A stretch of DNA of 64,000 nucleotides from Selaginella moellendorffii (GCF_000143415.4 NW_003314297.1:62001-126000); one strand, 5' to 3'; positions 41,503-55,474 are shown, counted from the first letter of the stretch. Notes: a model not told the origin generated them from the sequence alone. Numbers and translations are program-made.

Positions 41503-44500
41503 ATGGAGCAGCAGCCAGAGCTGGATCCTCGCCTCAAGGCGCTGCCGTTCAAGGTGCGCGCATCGTCGCGCGAATCGGCGTCGCAGAAGGCGGCGTATGT
41601 CCTCGATCCAGATCTCCGGACGCATTGGTCGACTGGGACGAATGCTAAGGAGTGGATCATTCTCGAGCTGGAGGTCAGTGTCGCGAGTAGTGAGTCCTTT
41701 GAGCTTCTATAGTGAAGATTTTGCGCAGGAGGCGTGTCTATTGTCTCACATTCGCGCGCACAACAAATCGGTGCTGGAATGGGAGATTGCCGCCGGGCTC
41801 AAGTTTAAGGTGTGGCATTGTTATCTCTTTCTCTGTATTTTTAAGCTCGGTTTGTGTGATTTCTCAGCCGGAAAGTTTTGTGAAAGTAAGGCCACGCTGT
41901 GAAGCTCCCAGGCGAGACATGACGTACTATGCGGGCTACACACCATGCCGATTCATTCGGATTTCTTGTCTTCGTGGAAACCCGATCGCCATTTTCTACG
42001 TCCAGGTCGGAACTAGTCTTTGTTTTCGTTTTCTATACTTCAACTGACATAGTGATGTTTTTCTCTTTCTTTGCAGTTGATGGGCATTCAAGTTCCTGGT
42101 CTAGAACCAGAACTCCAGCCTGTTGTTGACTACTTGCTCCCACGGATTATTTCCCACAAGCACGAGCTACATGCCGTCTACCTTAAGGTATGAGTGAGTT
42201 ATCATTTTTTCTGTGTAGAAGTTAACATGGAGCTGCAGCTTCTCCAAGACATTGCGAGCCGGCTATCGCCGTTCTTGATTCAGCTCGAGGTGAGAATAGT
42301 TCCATTTCAGCTGTTTCTCTGATGCTCATTCTGTAGAGCGACTTGGCGGTTAGCAGTGAAGCTATGGAATCAACTGTTAAGCTCCTGGCGATGCTTGTAG
42401 GTCCATTCTATCCAATTCTAGCGTCAGCTGGTGGAAGGTTAGATTCTTTAATAAGGCTAATACTGCGTTTTCACGCACTGTAGTCATACAGGGAAGCCGA
42501 GAAGACTGGTATAGATGAAACAGCTCGAACTCAAACTTCCGTATTTTCGGTCTCTTCGAATTTTCAGGTTGCATGCCGTAAGCTTTACATTCTCGTAGTT
42601 TATATGTTTCTCTCTTGTCTCAGGCACCTCCAAAACGAGGAAAGGGCTCTGGAGTTTCCCAGAAACCCGTGGGTCTACTTTTGGCCTATAGATTTGATGT
42701 CATTCTGTTGCTCTTGAAGGTGGCCAATAAAAACAGTGCTCTTTCAAGGATTTGTAAAAAGGTTTGAGTTCTCTCCGTTTGTTCCTCTAACAAAAGATAA
42801 TTTCCTTTCCAGGTTGCTGTAATATATACGAAGCTAGCGGGTACAATTACTCACGACGCTGACTCGCTTGAAGCGCCCGTTTCTGATGCTTCAGCTGCTG
42901 CTGGTTCTGATTATTCGGAGATTTTTGGAGAAGAGTACAGAATTGTTGAAGAAACAACTGACATAACGAATGCTGGAATATTAGAAATCTCGTTGATTGA
43001 AGAGGGTCTTTTGCACGTTCTTTACTGCTTAGCTTCCCAGGTAACTCTCTTTTTTTCTCGGATTTTGAATAATTATGATTGGTGTATGTTGTAGCCTGTA
43101 CTTTGTAGAAGGCTAGCCGATTCGGAAGCCGACTTGGTGCCAGTATTGCCGTTCGTTCAGGCTACTGTTGGAGGTGCTGGTCCTAATTTTGTTCCTAGTT
43201 ACTTGTAGTTTTAATATTTCATTATCATCTTCTCTTTCAGCAATCCGTCCTTCTTCCACCTTGCTAACAGGCGCTGAAATAATTGATGAAACATTTTGGC
43301 CGTGGCAAGTTCCTCAAGTTCATGGCGTTGTGTCACACGTAAGAAATATCTTTCTTTTTATGTTTCTCATGCAAGCGGATTCTTTCAGGTGGTATCTTTG
43401 TCGATCTCGTTGGCGTATCGCCCACTTCTGGACGCTTGTTCCGGATACCTTGCATCATTTTCTGCGGCGCATGTATGATAAACTTTTTTTTCGCTTTAAT
43501 CGTACTTATCAGAACTTGTGATTTTCTCTAAAGGAGAAAGCGGCCTGTTTGCTGATCGACTTATGTACCGGCCCTCTTTCAGCGTGGTTATCCATGGTTA
43601 TTTGCAAGGTCAGATGCTTCTTGTAAGTTTTTCTTTCGTTTTTGTATTTCTGGTTTTGTACCTGGGATTCAACGATTTTCATTAGTGCAGGTGGATTTGG
43701 CTATCGAGCTCCTTGAAGATGTAGCCGGCGTCATTCAGGTATAATAATCTCATCAGCTCTATTTCGTCTGAAATTATTTGCTGCAGGCTGGCCATAAAAG
43801 TGTGAACAAAGCGCGTGCAGCTTTGCTCTACGTAATGCTGGGACTTTCTGGTTATGTGGACGAACTACTAGAGCAGTACAAGGTGAAGCACTTGTCTCAT
43901 TCACTCTTGTGACGCTATTTTCTTATCTCTAGGACGTGAAAACCAACATTTTGTTTCTTATCGAGATTTTAGAACCTTATCTGATGCCAGCATTGACATT
44001 TACCGAAAGTACAATTACATTTGGCGATATGTCTACAATGCTATATGAAAAGCGAGACCAAAATTGCGCCTTGGCACTTGATTTTATCTGCGCCGCGGTC
44101 AAAAGGTTCTCAGTTCTGCCTGCTTTAGAAGTGGAATGGCGACAAGGACGTATAGCACCAAGGTACTTTTTTCTTCGTTGTTTCTTTCTGATGTAGCTTC
44201 TTTCAACGGCAGTGTATTGCTTTCTATTCTTGCTCCACACTTGGCAATTCCTACTGGTTTACCGAGTCAGGATGATAATACCGTCGCTGATTATAAGTTT
44301 GGAGTTGTTGGCGAGGGAAACGATAGTATCGCTGCTGCTGATGAGTCAAACTTATTCTTCATTTCTCCAGAACTTAAGGGGATGATGTTGGCTGCTGACC
44401 GGAAAGCAGTGGATTCGGATGGAACAGCAACGATTGTAGCCGATGAAAAATCTCCACTGGATCAAAGGGCCGTAGATCAGTATTTTGATTTGCAGAAGGA

Positions 44501-47500
44501 CTATCTGCAATTGATAAGCCAGGCGGAACGTGAGTTACAAGCGTCCGAGTTTATCCGTTTTGCGGTCGAGCTGCACTCTCAAACAGAACAAAGTCCCGAA
44601 AGTCACCAGGCTGCGATCGATTCCTTACTTCTAGCTGCGGAGTGCCATCTGAATCCCGTTTTCATGGATTCACGCAGCGACGATCGGCAGATACTCTCCA
44701 AGGTTGGTTCAGGGAAGGACTTGGCAGCGGCAGAATCCATTATCGAATTGGAGGAAGAAAGAGACAAGGCTGTTCTGAGGATTCTCTTGCAAGCGTCAAA
44801 ATGGGACTGCGACCTGGCACAAAGCGTGGGAGACGTTGGCAGTGCCGAGTTTTCCAACAGTCTATCGGTGGATGCCGAAGACGAGAGACTCCAAGATGCC
44901 GCCACTATTGTCCGCCAGCACCAAAGTCAGCTATGCATGTTCTTCGTTCGGCAGCTCCAGAGGGACATGCACAACTTGTACGACGTTTTACTACAGGGCC
45001 TCCTGTTCGTTTTGGAGACGAGCACTGGGCCGCTGGTGCCGCCTGGGGATCTAGTTGGGGTTATTCTCAAAAGTGCGGAGCGGCTTAACAAGTCAGTGGT
45101 TTTGGAGCACACCCGCGCAAAAGATGGATACTCACAGCGACGCATAGCTAATGCTTTTGCGATACGACGCCAGTGGGCTTTGCTCAGCCGGATGGTCTAT
45201 GTCGCTGCTGGAAGGCCTTTCAGAGGGAGCGATATTTTCGACGGGGGATCAGCACACAAGGAGCTGGTTCCAGCCTCTTCGTGGCTTCAAGAAATACCGA
45301 GGTTTGCCTTGTCAACTTTTCCTCTTGTTCGCTACATCGGCTGGATGTCGTTATCGATCTACGCTCAGACATATCAAGAAGCCGGTCTTCTTCTGGCTTC
45401 GTCACTTGAACAGCTTACTGGCGCCCTTCTCATTTTCTCCGACGAGCTCACGGCCTTTGGTCCCGCCAACCGATCATCAAGTAATGAAACTTCTGAGGAG
45501 TTTGATGCGCAGATTAAAGCACCGGGTGCAATGGCAAAGCTTGATATCGTGAACTCTATCGACACTCAAGAGTCGGCTGCTTCGGTACTCTATCCAGAGT
45601 TCGACTCATTCTTTCCCAAGATGAGAACACATTTCCAAAGATACGCGGACATACTACTGGAATCAGTTCGCTCTCAAATCAAGTCTCTTGCTCCTGCTAG
45701 TGTACCCGATCTGCTGGGATGGTTTGCGGAGGTCTGTTCAGATCCGTTTCCTCAACACAAGGATGGTAGCAGTTACTCCGTGAAAGGATTTGCGGCAGCC
45801 AACGTGAAACGCATTGTTCTCCAGCTGCTAGAGGTTATTGTGCTAGAGCATATGGAGGCCATCGTACCAGAGATGCCAAGAGTCATCCGTATGCTCCTCA
45901 AGCTGTGCTCGAGCTCGTACTGCGACATGTTCATGCTGGAATCCGTGATGAGCGCTTTGCAGCCGCTCGTTGCGTATGCTGCGGCAGCCGGAGGATCAAG
46001 TTATGGCGAAGAGCTTCGCGAGTCTTTCAGCGTTATATGCTTCGGTGCTTTGCTGGATGCGCTAAAGAGAGGACCTCAAGACAAGCAACAATCTGTCGAA
46101 GGACCGCTCGTAATCTACTTATGCGGCTATCTTCTTCCAGACATCTCTCCGGGTATGCGACCGGGCTTTTATTCTTCTCTTTTGAGCTGGGTGGAGTCGA
46201 CAAAATCCTGTCCTCCCGCTGCTTGTGGGAAATACGTTCTCGCCTTCGACAAGATCCTGGTAGCACTTTGCTCGCTTATGGAGAACAGCCTTGGGGACGG
46301 GGAGCTTTCAGTTTATCGTGGCATGCATTCCATGCAACCGCTGAAGCAGGCTCACCCCGACTCATCTGGTGCGGAGCAAGAAACAGACTTTGTCGAAGTT
46401 GGGAATGCCGTGACTGATGACGACGGCGTGCTGAGTGAAGGTGACAGCCTTGAAGGCAGATATGCCGAGCCGCCATCAAGCTGCAGCCCAGACTTACTGG
46501 ATGACAACGTGGAGAAGTTCCTGCAGGCACTCGGTCCCGAACTTGAGGCCGCATGGAAGCTCCATCCTAAACTTGCTGCGACGGCCGCAAGTACGAGAGC
46601 GAGATGTTTACTACTGGCAAGTTATCTCCGCCGGCGGCACCAACACGATGGTCAGCAAGATTTTTGGCACTATGCTCTGATATCCTTGACGGACTCGGTG
46701 GCTATGCTGCAAAAGGGTCACTGCTGGCAAGTCGCTGCGGCAACAATGGACTACTTCCTGGCGCTACCATCGTCACTGCACGTACACATGGTGCTTGCTG
46801 AAGTTTGCTCCATCCTGCAGTATCAGTGGTCGCGTGCTCCCAGACTGAGCTGGAGGTTATGGACTGTCAAGTGGATGCCACGGGCTCTTCAGCATGTAGG
46901 CTTGGAGATCTGGAAGCCAGCAGCATCCAGTTCGCTTGCTCCTCTTCTGGCAGCGATGCTCGAGCATCCCGAGCCAGAGCTGCGGTCAGGGGCATTGCAG
47001 CAGCTGAGGGAGCTTTTAAGGAGGAATGAGAACGTCTCAAACTTGGACGTTCAAGTCGCAAGCCAGAGATACTCGTATGATAAGTTTGTGCGCAAGCTTG
47101 TTTCTGTTACCTGGGACAAAGTCACATTCTCGGCTGCGTCGGACTCTCTTTTGGGACTTAGACAGCAAGCAATGGAGTTGCTGCTGAAGTTCATTCCTAT
47201 GGCAGAACCACATCAGCTAAAGACGTTTCTCAGCACAATCGACTCGTTGGTTCCTGGCACGACGTCCTTGCATTTTATGAGATCGGGCCCATACACGAAC
47301 CTCGCGCTATCTCTACTAGCACGGGCATGCATCTATGCCTCACCAGAGGATGTCACGTCTATTCCTGCTAAGGTTTGGAGAGTTATGGAAGAACAAACAA
47401 AAACGAAACCAGGTAAGCAACCAAGTTTGTTCTTCAAGATTTTGACACAAGTTTTCTGAATGGTACAGGAACGACGTGTATGGAAGCTGGACGACGTCTC

Positions 47501-48919
47501 TGCCAGGTCTTACTGGAGTTTAGGACCCAAGGGAATGTCGTGAAAGAGGTAGAATCTTTTTATGAAAAATTGAGAGCTCTCACAGTTTTTTACTTCCAGA
47601 ATCTAGAGCAAGCACTACTGGGTGAAGACATCAAACGTCCAAATGATCCAGGATATTTGGCTGTCAGGGACTCAGTACTAGAGGTAAGATACTTAGTTCT
47701 TTGCTTTTCTCTCACCAAATGAACACTTCTTCAGGTCTTTGCTCGCCTTTCAGTTCTGCGTGATAGCCCAGACGCGCGTGATGCAGCCGCAGCAGAAGCA
47801 GCCAAGGTAATGAAATTTTGGTCTCTCTAACAAAGATCATGCGGGATTTTATAGGAGCTGGAGGAAGTAAAACTGGAGCTGGAGATGCTGGAAGGAAAGC
47901 GTCAGCCACAAAGTTCCGCAAATGACCTCGAACAACTTAAAGAAAAAATTCTTCAAGAGTAAGCAGTAGAAAGTTCATTGTCGTAAAACTTCAGAGTGCT
48001 TGTAGGCAACGTGAAGAATCACGACAACAAGTTGCGATCAGAAGAGAGCGTCAGCGAATGGCAGAGCGGGATCGTCAGATTGCGTTGGATGAAGCGGCAC
48101 ACCGGGAGATTGTAATCCTGCAAGAACTTGATAGGTGGGCCTCTAAGAGATTTCCATGAGTCATTTATACATCTTTTGATTACAGGGAGCGAGCAGCAGA
48201 AGCTGAACGGGAGATTGAAAGGCAAAAGGCTTTGGAGAAAGAACGCGAAAAGACGAGAGAGCTGAGGCATGTAGTAGAACTGGAAATGGAGAAACGCTCA
48301 CAGGTAAACTCTTGCCAGTTTCGTTTCTTACTTACACTCGAGAACACAGAGAGACTACCAAAGAGAACTTGAGCAAGGAAGCGCGCGGAGCTCGCGGAGA
48401 GACTACAGTGCCTCGACCACCTCTGGCAGCAGGTGACTTAAAACTTCTTCTCCGCTTCTTCCCAATCCATGTATCTTCTATCCCAAATGTTAACACGCAT
48501 CTTCTAGTAGACCAAGAGATCGCGATCGCTACCGCGAGGGCGCGCGAGAAAGTAACAGCAGCTCGAGGCCGGATCGCGAGAACGCAGTGACTCCACCTCC
48601 AACGCCACCCCCAGGAGCCGCGGCAGCGTCGGTGAGCCCGACCAACGTCCATCTAGCAGCAGTGGCAACGACAACAGCATCGACTCCAGTGCTCATGACG
48701 AACAGCCGCGGCTATCCAAATCCAAACGCTCCAAGCTTCCAGCACCAGGACAGGGCCTACGAGGAGCTCCTGGGAAACGGCGGTGGCATCAGCGAGTACG
48801 GGGAGATGGTCGACGAGAGGCAAGCGAGGAACTCCTCGCGGCCTCGCATGATAATGGAGCGCGCGAGCAAAGAGAGGAGCGATGGAAGACGCGAAGGGAA
48901 ATGGGAGAGGAAGCAATAG
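41503..48919 (+). CDS. large conserved plant protein, galactose-binding-like N-terminus
   Basis: I traced 26 exons with 25 GT-AG introns, giving 2013 aa in frame; exon 18 (44213-47412, 3200 bp) holds half the protein. The N-terminus (SQKAAYVLDPDLRTHWSTGT, EWIILELEEACLLSHIRAHN, then VRPRCEAPRRDM) is a discoidin/galactose-binding-like fold conserved with Arabidopsis At3g06670, an uncharacterised protein (remembered). The middle is alpha-helical, HEAT/armadillo-like. Around exons 21-24 is a Glu/Arg/Gln coiled coil (EESRQQVAIRRERQRMAERD). The tail is Arg/Ser- then Pro-rich (RDRDRYREGARESNSSSRPD). Function is unknown; a nuclear scaffold role would be a guess. Small introns of 46-90 bp are typical of this genome. 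Confidence 0.85.
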
Positions 48920-49102
48920 CAAATGATAGCAAATGCCCTCTTGAGGTATTCCATACTGGAATTTGAATTTGAAAATTTGAAATTTGAATTCTCGCGGGAA
49001 ATCTATAAGGCCGGCCTGTTTAGGGCTCACGATAAGAATATGCTATATGCTAGGGTTTTACAGAGGTCTAGTCGTGTAGGGCGTGGCTGCGCGAGCAGCG
49101 CT

Positions 49103-52100
49103 ATGAGCGAGGCAATGGAGGCATCTGTGGAGCTCTTCTGCCGAATCGGTATCGAGGAGACCACTGCGCAGAACATTATGGTGAATCCGAAGGTCAGAAG
49201 CAGTGTCCTGGCTGTGATCAAGGAGGTAATTGCATGCGATTTCGTGTTTCTTCCAGAGATTCTCATTGTCGAAATTCAGGCTGGTGTGCAAAATGGCTGT
49301 AACAAATCGGTTGGAAACGTGCTGTACACGGTAAGCTATCGAATTTTTCCTCCTCGCTTCTGAATGGTTTGTGGCAGATTGCAACCAAGTACCCGGCAAA
49401 CCGTGCGAACGCTCTTCGTCATCGGCCAAAGTTTTTGAGCTACGTTACTTCTGGAAAGGTCTTGAGATGTTTTTGGATTTGATTCTCTGTGAGCTAAGAC
49501 GTTATGGGATGTGGCAGATTAAGAGCCATCAGTTGGATGCAGCCTTTCGCTATTTTTCTTCCGATCCAGAAGAATTCCTGGTGGAAGATTTTGAGAGAGT
49601 CTGTGGTGTCGGTGAGTTCTAGTTCCGTTAGCTTTCGGTCACTGACTTCTTTCTGGGTGAAAGGTGTGGTTGTCTCTCCAGAGGACGCGGAGCTTGCTGT
49701 CGAGAAAGTGCTGGAAAAGAACAAAGCGAAACTACTCGATGAGCGCTACAAATTTAATGGTTTGCCCTTTAGTACATTCAGTGATCTTATTCTAATCTGG
49801 AGACTTTACAGTTGGGATTCTACTGGCACAAGTCAGGGAGTTACAGCCGTTTGCGGACTTCACATATGTCAAGGTATTGCTCGGGTAGCCTGATATATGT
49901 TTTTAAAACGTGTTTGTGTTTGCTTGTAGAAAGTGATAGACAAGAAAATGCATGAACTCCTGGGTGAGAGAACTGCAGAGGACGACGTGAAAACCAAGAA
50001 GAAAAAGCCAAAGCCTGAGGTGCTTATTGTCAGTTTTTAACGCGCTTAATCTTGGTACCAATGTAGGAAGTCAAGAAGGAAGAAATTCTCCCTGTCGAGG
50101 AAGTAAGCCCCTATTCAATATTCCCAAAACCGGAAGACAATATCGGAGTTCACGTGGAAATAAGATTCAGCGACGGAACAGTACTGAACCCAGCGAATAC
50201 GAGAGCTATGCTTGAAAAGCATCTGAAGGCAACCGGTGGAAGAGTCTATACCCGTTTTCCTCCTGAACCAAATGGTTACTTACACATTGGACATGCTAAG
50301 GTAAGTGTCTTTTGTGTCATTAGTGTCTTGATTCTGTTTGGCAGGCCATGTTTGTCGATTTTGGATTTGCATGCGATGCAAATGGCTACTGCTACCTGAG
50401 GTAATCATTGAATTCCACTAGCAGGTTCTTATGTCTTTTCTACGGCAGGTTTGACGATACGAATCCAGATGCCGAAAAAGAAGAATATATTGAACACATA
50501 AAAGAGATTGTAGAGTGGATGGGTTGGAAACCGTTCAAGGTCTTTAAACATTTAATTCCTGATAGGAGTTTTTAACGTCGGTTCTTGCAGATTACCTACA
50601 GTAGTGATTACTTTCAGGAGCTTTACGAGCTTGCTGTAGAGCTGATAAAATCTGGTCACGCCTATGTTGATCATCAGGTAAGAAATATGGCGCGCTTTAT
50701 TTAACTGATTGTTTCTATAGACGGCAGATGAGATAAAAGAATACCGTGAAAACTTCAAGGAAAGCCCATGGAGGAACCGGCCTGTAGAAGAATCTCTGGA
50801 TCTTTTCGAAAAGATGAAGGCTGGGTTGATTGAGGAAGGGCAAGCTACACTGCGAATGAAGCAAGATATGAAAAACGAGAACTACAATATGCTGGACCTT
50901 ATTGCTTATCGAGTAAAGGTACAGGCATGCTGTTTATGTTTTATTTCTGAAATAGTCACTTACAGAAAGCATCACACCCTCGCACAAAAGACAAATGGTG
51001 CATTTATCCAAGCTACGACTTTACACACTGCATCGTCGATTCATTGGAAAATATATCCCATTCGGTACGTAGAGAATGTTTTTTTTGTTTTGTTTGTTCT
51101 GAATTGGTTCTTTTGTTTGTAGCTGTGTACTTTGGAGTTTGAGTCCCGCAGGGTATCGTATTACTGGCTGCTAGACAGATTGAATCTATATCTACCGTAT
51201 GTATGGGAATATTCACGGCTGAACATGACGAATAATGTGCTGTCTAAGCGGAAGGTAATTTTTTTTCCCTACTGTGCGCGCTTTGACCTCCTCATCCTTG
51301 CAGCTAAACCGATTAGTAACAGAAAAATATGTGGATGGATGGGACGATCCTCGGCTTTTGACATTGGCTGGTTTACGTCGACGAGGAATGCCGGCTACTG
51401 CTATCAATGCTTTCTGTCGGTCTATAGGCATCACGAGGAGGTAGATTGATGTAAACTTCTCGAAGGTTTTAACGCTTCGTATTTCCAGTGACAATCTTAT
51501 AAGAATGGATAAGTTGGAACATTTTGTTCGGGATGAATTGAACAAAACTGCTCCAAGAACTATGGTGGTTCTCCATCCACTGAAGGTACGAGTAAAAACT
51601 TCGTGAGGTTAGAGTCACTTTATTTCCTCCTTAGGTTGTTATTGAGAATCTGGAAGCTACTGAAGAAGTGGAAGGCAAGAGGCTGCCCGATGACCCGTCG
51701 GCTACGTACAAGGTTTTCTGTGGATTGATTCCTTGATGGTTTTTTATTTTTTTCCTTTGCATGTTGTAGATGCCATTTACAAGAGTTGTATATATTGAGC
51801 GCTCCGACTTTCGGACGAAGGATTCCAAGGATTTCTACGGGCTAGCCAAAGGAAAATCAGCCTTGTTGAGGTACGCTTTCTTGAAGTTGGAACAATCACC
51901 TTAGAGCATTCGAGTGCAGATATGCGTACCCCATCACGTGTGTCGACTATGTGTGCGATAAGGATGGCGAAGTCATTGAAATAAGAGCCACGTACGACGC
52001 CAAGAAAAGCATCAAGCCCAAGGTCTACTCTGTGCACTAAATCTTGTGCTTACTAATCGTTTTATATGTTCCTTGGCAGGGCGTTCTCCACTGGGTTCCC

Positions 52101-52495
52101 GAACCTGCTGAAGGAGCGCGCCCTCTCGAAGTTGAAGTGAGACTCTTCGACAGATTGTTCCTGTCAGAGGTATGAGAACGTGTTAAAGCGGTGATAACTC
52201 TCTAGTTTGATCATGGCTGTGTAGGATCCTGCGGAACTCAAAGACACTTGGCTAGAGGACCTCAATCCCCATTCAAAGCAAGTCATACACGGGGCATTCG
52301 CTTTGGATAATCTGCGGACGGCGAAGCCGGGGGATAGGTTCCAGTTCGAGCGAACAGGTACTTAACTTCCTTTGGCTCAAATCGTCAAATCGTGACAATT
52401 CGGATTATGCAGGATATTTTTGCGTTGATCCCGACTCCTCGGCGGAGAAACTAGTTTTCAATCGTACAGTTACACTGAAAACATCGTATCCATAG
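49103..52495 (+). CDS. glutaminyl-tRNA synthetase
   Basis: 22 exons, 771 aa in frame, the usual size for eukaryotic GlnRS. It charges tRNA-Gln with glutamine in the cytosol. The N-terminal helical tRNA-binding domains ([40 protein letters not shown]) come first. The class I catalytic core has [14 protein letters not shown] (HIGH at 272-275), RFDDTNP and the KMSKS equivalent NVLSKRK (ending at 498), followed by the anticodon-binding beta-barrels ([28 protein letters not shown]). The start taken is MSEAMEAS. An in-frame upstream ATG at 49040 would add 21 residues with many Arg and no acids. Confidence 0.95.
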
Positions 52496-52629
52496 CCATT
52501 ATAAGTTGATCAAATTGTTATCTCGTGCTAAGTCCATGTTGCAAAGAATATACAGAACAGAGAGAGAGTCCCTATCTACATGCATTATTCCGTCCCTCAA
52601 AAGATTGTTTGGACATCCTTTATCATTTC

Positions 52630-53735
52630 TATCTTGGCAATTGCTTCATCAAAGTTTGGAGCCCTCCCATTCCACTAAATTGCTTCACCATGTTTGCCAG
52701 CAGCATCTTACTCTTTCTGCCCCTTTCTTGTTGAGCTTCAGGCCTTTCATCTGTTTGGACATTGTTTTTACATTATCAACGCTAGTCCCCGAGCCCTTAG
52801 CGATTCAGAGTATACGAGATCCCAACAAACTCATTCTGCAATTCAATACCTTAGTTTTGCATTCAAATCAAAGCCAGAGTTTGAGAGTCAGCTTCGTTTC
52901 TCGTAGAGTTTTCTTAACTGTTGAGTGTCAAAACTATGCACATTTACGTTGTTGAATCCTGGAATCATGGACATGAGCTGCGCACACAATCAGAAAAAAT
53001 AGTGGTTCTCGAGATAGTAAGATCCTTAGAGATCCCATGCTAGTAATGTTCTCGATTTGATCGCACAAGAATTTAAAACTGATGTTTCCATCCACCAAGT
53101 TTACACCAACTCTGGCTGCAATTCACTTGGAACAACCTCTTTGATTTTCTCAGCAAAACCAGCTATATCTCCCATGTCTGGAGAGACATGTGGAGTCGAA
53201 TCAGAAGTTACCGACAAAAGCTTTTTCTCTACTGGAAAACCAAAACCTTGGCAATTGTCAAGGTTTAAAGGAATAGTTACGCACTAAGAGCTCCGCCACC
53301 TTTTGCATGGCCATCCATCTTGGTGATTATAACAGCACCGACCTTAGCGCTCTCTATAAAGGCCAGTGTTTGATCATTCGCAGCTTGCCATATGCTGCTA
53401 TCCATGACGAAAATGATCAAATCGGGGTTCTGTAAAGTTCGAGAGCAAATGCTAAGTATCCTCAAGAAAAAGACTCTAGCAGCGGCAAGCTCCTCATTCT
53501 CTTGTTTGTGTCTTCCACTTGTGTCAAGAATGATCAAATCGTGCTTCGCATCGGCGAACTTCCTGACGCCCTCTTGGGCAATCACCACCGGGTCTATCTC
53601 CGAGGGGATCTTCACCTTCGTGGCGTTCTGCTTTAGCGGATCGAATGCTCCAGCCCGGACGGTGTCCGCACAGGCTCTTCCCACACCCACGATCATGACG
53701 ACGTGGTTCTTCCGGCCGGAGTTCATGGAAAACAG
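52630..53735 (-). pseudogene. SRP54 (signal recognition particle 54 kDa) pseudogene
   Basis: Minus-strand relic in the order of SRP54. The G domain has NHVVMIVG, then a loss of ~25 residues including the GTP-binding P-loop, then [44 protein letters not shown] and [18 protein letters not shown]. After a gap it continues MGDIAGFAEKIKEVVPSELQ, and in the M domain SMIPGFN, SKQMKGLKLNKKG and GMGGLQTLMKQL. Stops, frameshifts and unspliced intron remnants are present, so it descends from a genomic copy, not a processed one. The functional SRP54 must lie elsewhere. Confidence 0.85.
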
Positions 53736-54059
53736 CACACGATATTAGATTAGATTAGATTAGGAATGCAATTAAATACTAAATCAAAAGGACAAAAAAG
53801 CCCTAAAAGGGCATGTGGCGATCATCCTGCATTATAGATCGACCGAGGCGCTGGATGATAGCATTCTTCCCTCCGATTGAAATGCACGGCCCTCCAGTGG
53901 AATGCGAAAGAAATAAAGCATTTGGTCGCCCTCCGGAAGTTCTTGCGAGTTCTCTATTTTTAAAACGCATTCATCCTATTCTATTCTTGTTTTTCTTTGG
54001 TTCTGGGTGCTAATTTCAAGTCTTTGGTTCTTGTATAGCTTGGAACCAAAAAAAAAAGG
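53736..54059. other. intergenic, short GATTA tandem repeat
   Basis: No gene seen. A (GATTA)n-like run lies at about 53742-53762. Confidence 0.5.
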
Positions 54060-55474
54060 AAGATGAGAGCTCTGCTATCATCGTCAGTAGCAGCAACTTT
54101 TCTCATCAACCTGGGCCTCACCTCCGGCGATGGCGCACCCAAACAAACAGGTGGCGGCCATGACGAAGAAGGTTTCGCTGTAGCACTTGGCACCGTGGCA
54201 CAAGAGCCCGGTCTCCAGCGTGTCAGGGCCCCGATATCTCCTGGCTTGTCGATCGTAGAACACACCCGCAACTTCCACCGACAGGACGAACGTCCCAATC
54301 CCCTTTGCGATGTTTGGGAAGCTCTGGAGAACTCCATAGTGTTTGAGCCCGAAGATCTCCGCGATGATGGTCGATAGCAACCGCCCACTGTCCTCCGGTG
54401 GCGAGGCCGATGATGATGGAGCCGATGTACAGCGCACCGGGAAGGCCCAAGGCGATGAGCAAGTTGCCGAGCACTAGAAAGCCAACCACAGCAGCGAAGA
54501 CGAACGGCCGTCCAATGCCAAACTTGTGAGGAATATCTCGGACACGAAGCCGCAGCCGACTGCTCCCAGGAAGTCCCAGATGTTGAGGAGAGCCACGAAG
54601 ATGTTCATCCTCGCGGTGGAGTCGCTCAGCTGGCCCAAGTTGCTGTAGAAGGTAGACACGGTTCCCAGGCCGCAGGAAGTTGCGATCACCATGAGCCACG
54701 TGTCGATGCTCAGCAAGGCGTGGACCAGCCTGTAGTCCTTCCCTCTCACCGGAACTTGGAACCATCTGTAGATGCAAGCGCTGGAAGCTTGAGAAGGAGA
54801 ATGTCGACGACTTGCAGAGCACTACGGGTGGAATTCATATCCGCGATCTGAGTTTCAGACTTGTCAGTTGGCGGTGGTGTCTGGATGCTTTCAAGTTGAT
54901 CGACAGACTCTCGTGGTGTCTGGATGCTTCGGAGTTGATCGACAACACCAGCACCGTTCGAATGTGATCAAAGCTCAGCTTGGACAACCAGAACAACCAG
55001 AAGTAGTACGATGACCAACATCGAGGCTGGAAGCCTGCTCGGTATGCTCCCCTCAATGACTGTGACGACGATGAGATAGGCCCTTAAGGCAAAGGTGGGG
55101 TAGAGGAACGAGCTGAGAATGGACTTGTCGCTGGACTTCTCGACGACAGGCCCAGGCCCGAGGAAGAGGCCAAGCAGTAGATACAGGAACGTTGGTAGAA
55201 GCCCAAGGAGGAGCAGAAAGGAGCTGACATGGAACTGGAAGAAAGTCTGGAACACAACCGCGAATGGCCAGGAAAACCATGCTGGTACCGAGATCCTTGA
55301 AGAAGCTGATGGTATTGACGGACTCTTGCTTGTAACACAGGGAGATTTTGAGCGCCTGCGAGAACAAGCTGAAGCTGGGCCTCCGGTGCATGCTATCAGG
55401 TAGAAGCCCGACACTGCGATGACCCAGCGATTGCTGGCGATGGAGAAGAGCTCCCTCGCCATTGCTAGAGCCAT
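54060..55474 (-). pseudogene. nodulin-like MFS transporter pseudogene, copy B
   Basis: The most complete of three copies. The N-terminal helix (MALAMARELFSIASNRWVIA) is followed, after a small deletion and frame change, by ALKISLCYKQESVNTISFFK, then FQFHVSSFLLLLGLLPTFLY. Further on come GKDYRLVHALLSIDTWLMVI, NIFVALLNIWDFLGAVGCGF and GALYIGSIIIGLATGGQWAV. After another frameshift the family end follows (IIAEIFGLKHYGVLQSFPNI, VAGVFYDRQA, SETFFVMAATCLFG). Helices 2-5 are missing, and at least two frameshifts break it. It is divergent from 2OGD-B. Confidence 0.82.

Noticed and set aside
44603-46554. Antisense frames inside the 2013-aa gene
   Set aside because: Shadow frames; the sense strand encodes a continuous conserved protein over 3.2 kb.
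52506-52955. Plus-strand 149-codon frame after GlnRS
   Set aside because: It is the antisense of the SRP54 pseudogene M domain, which explains the region better.
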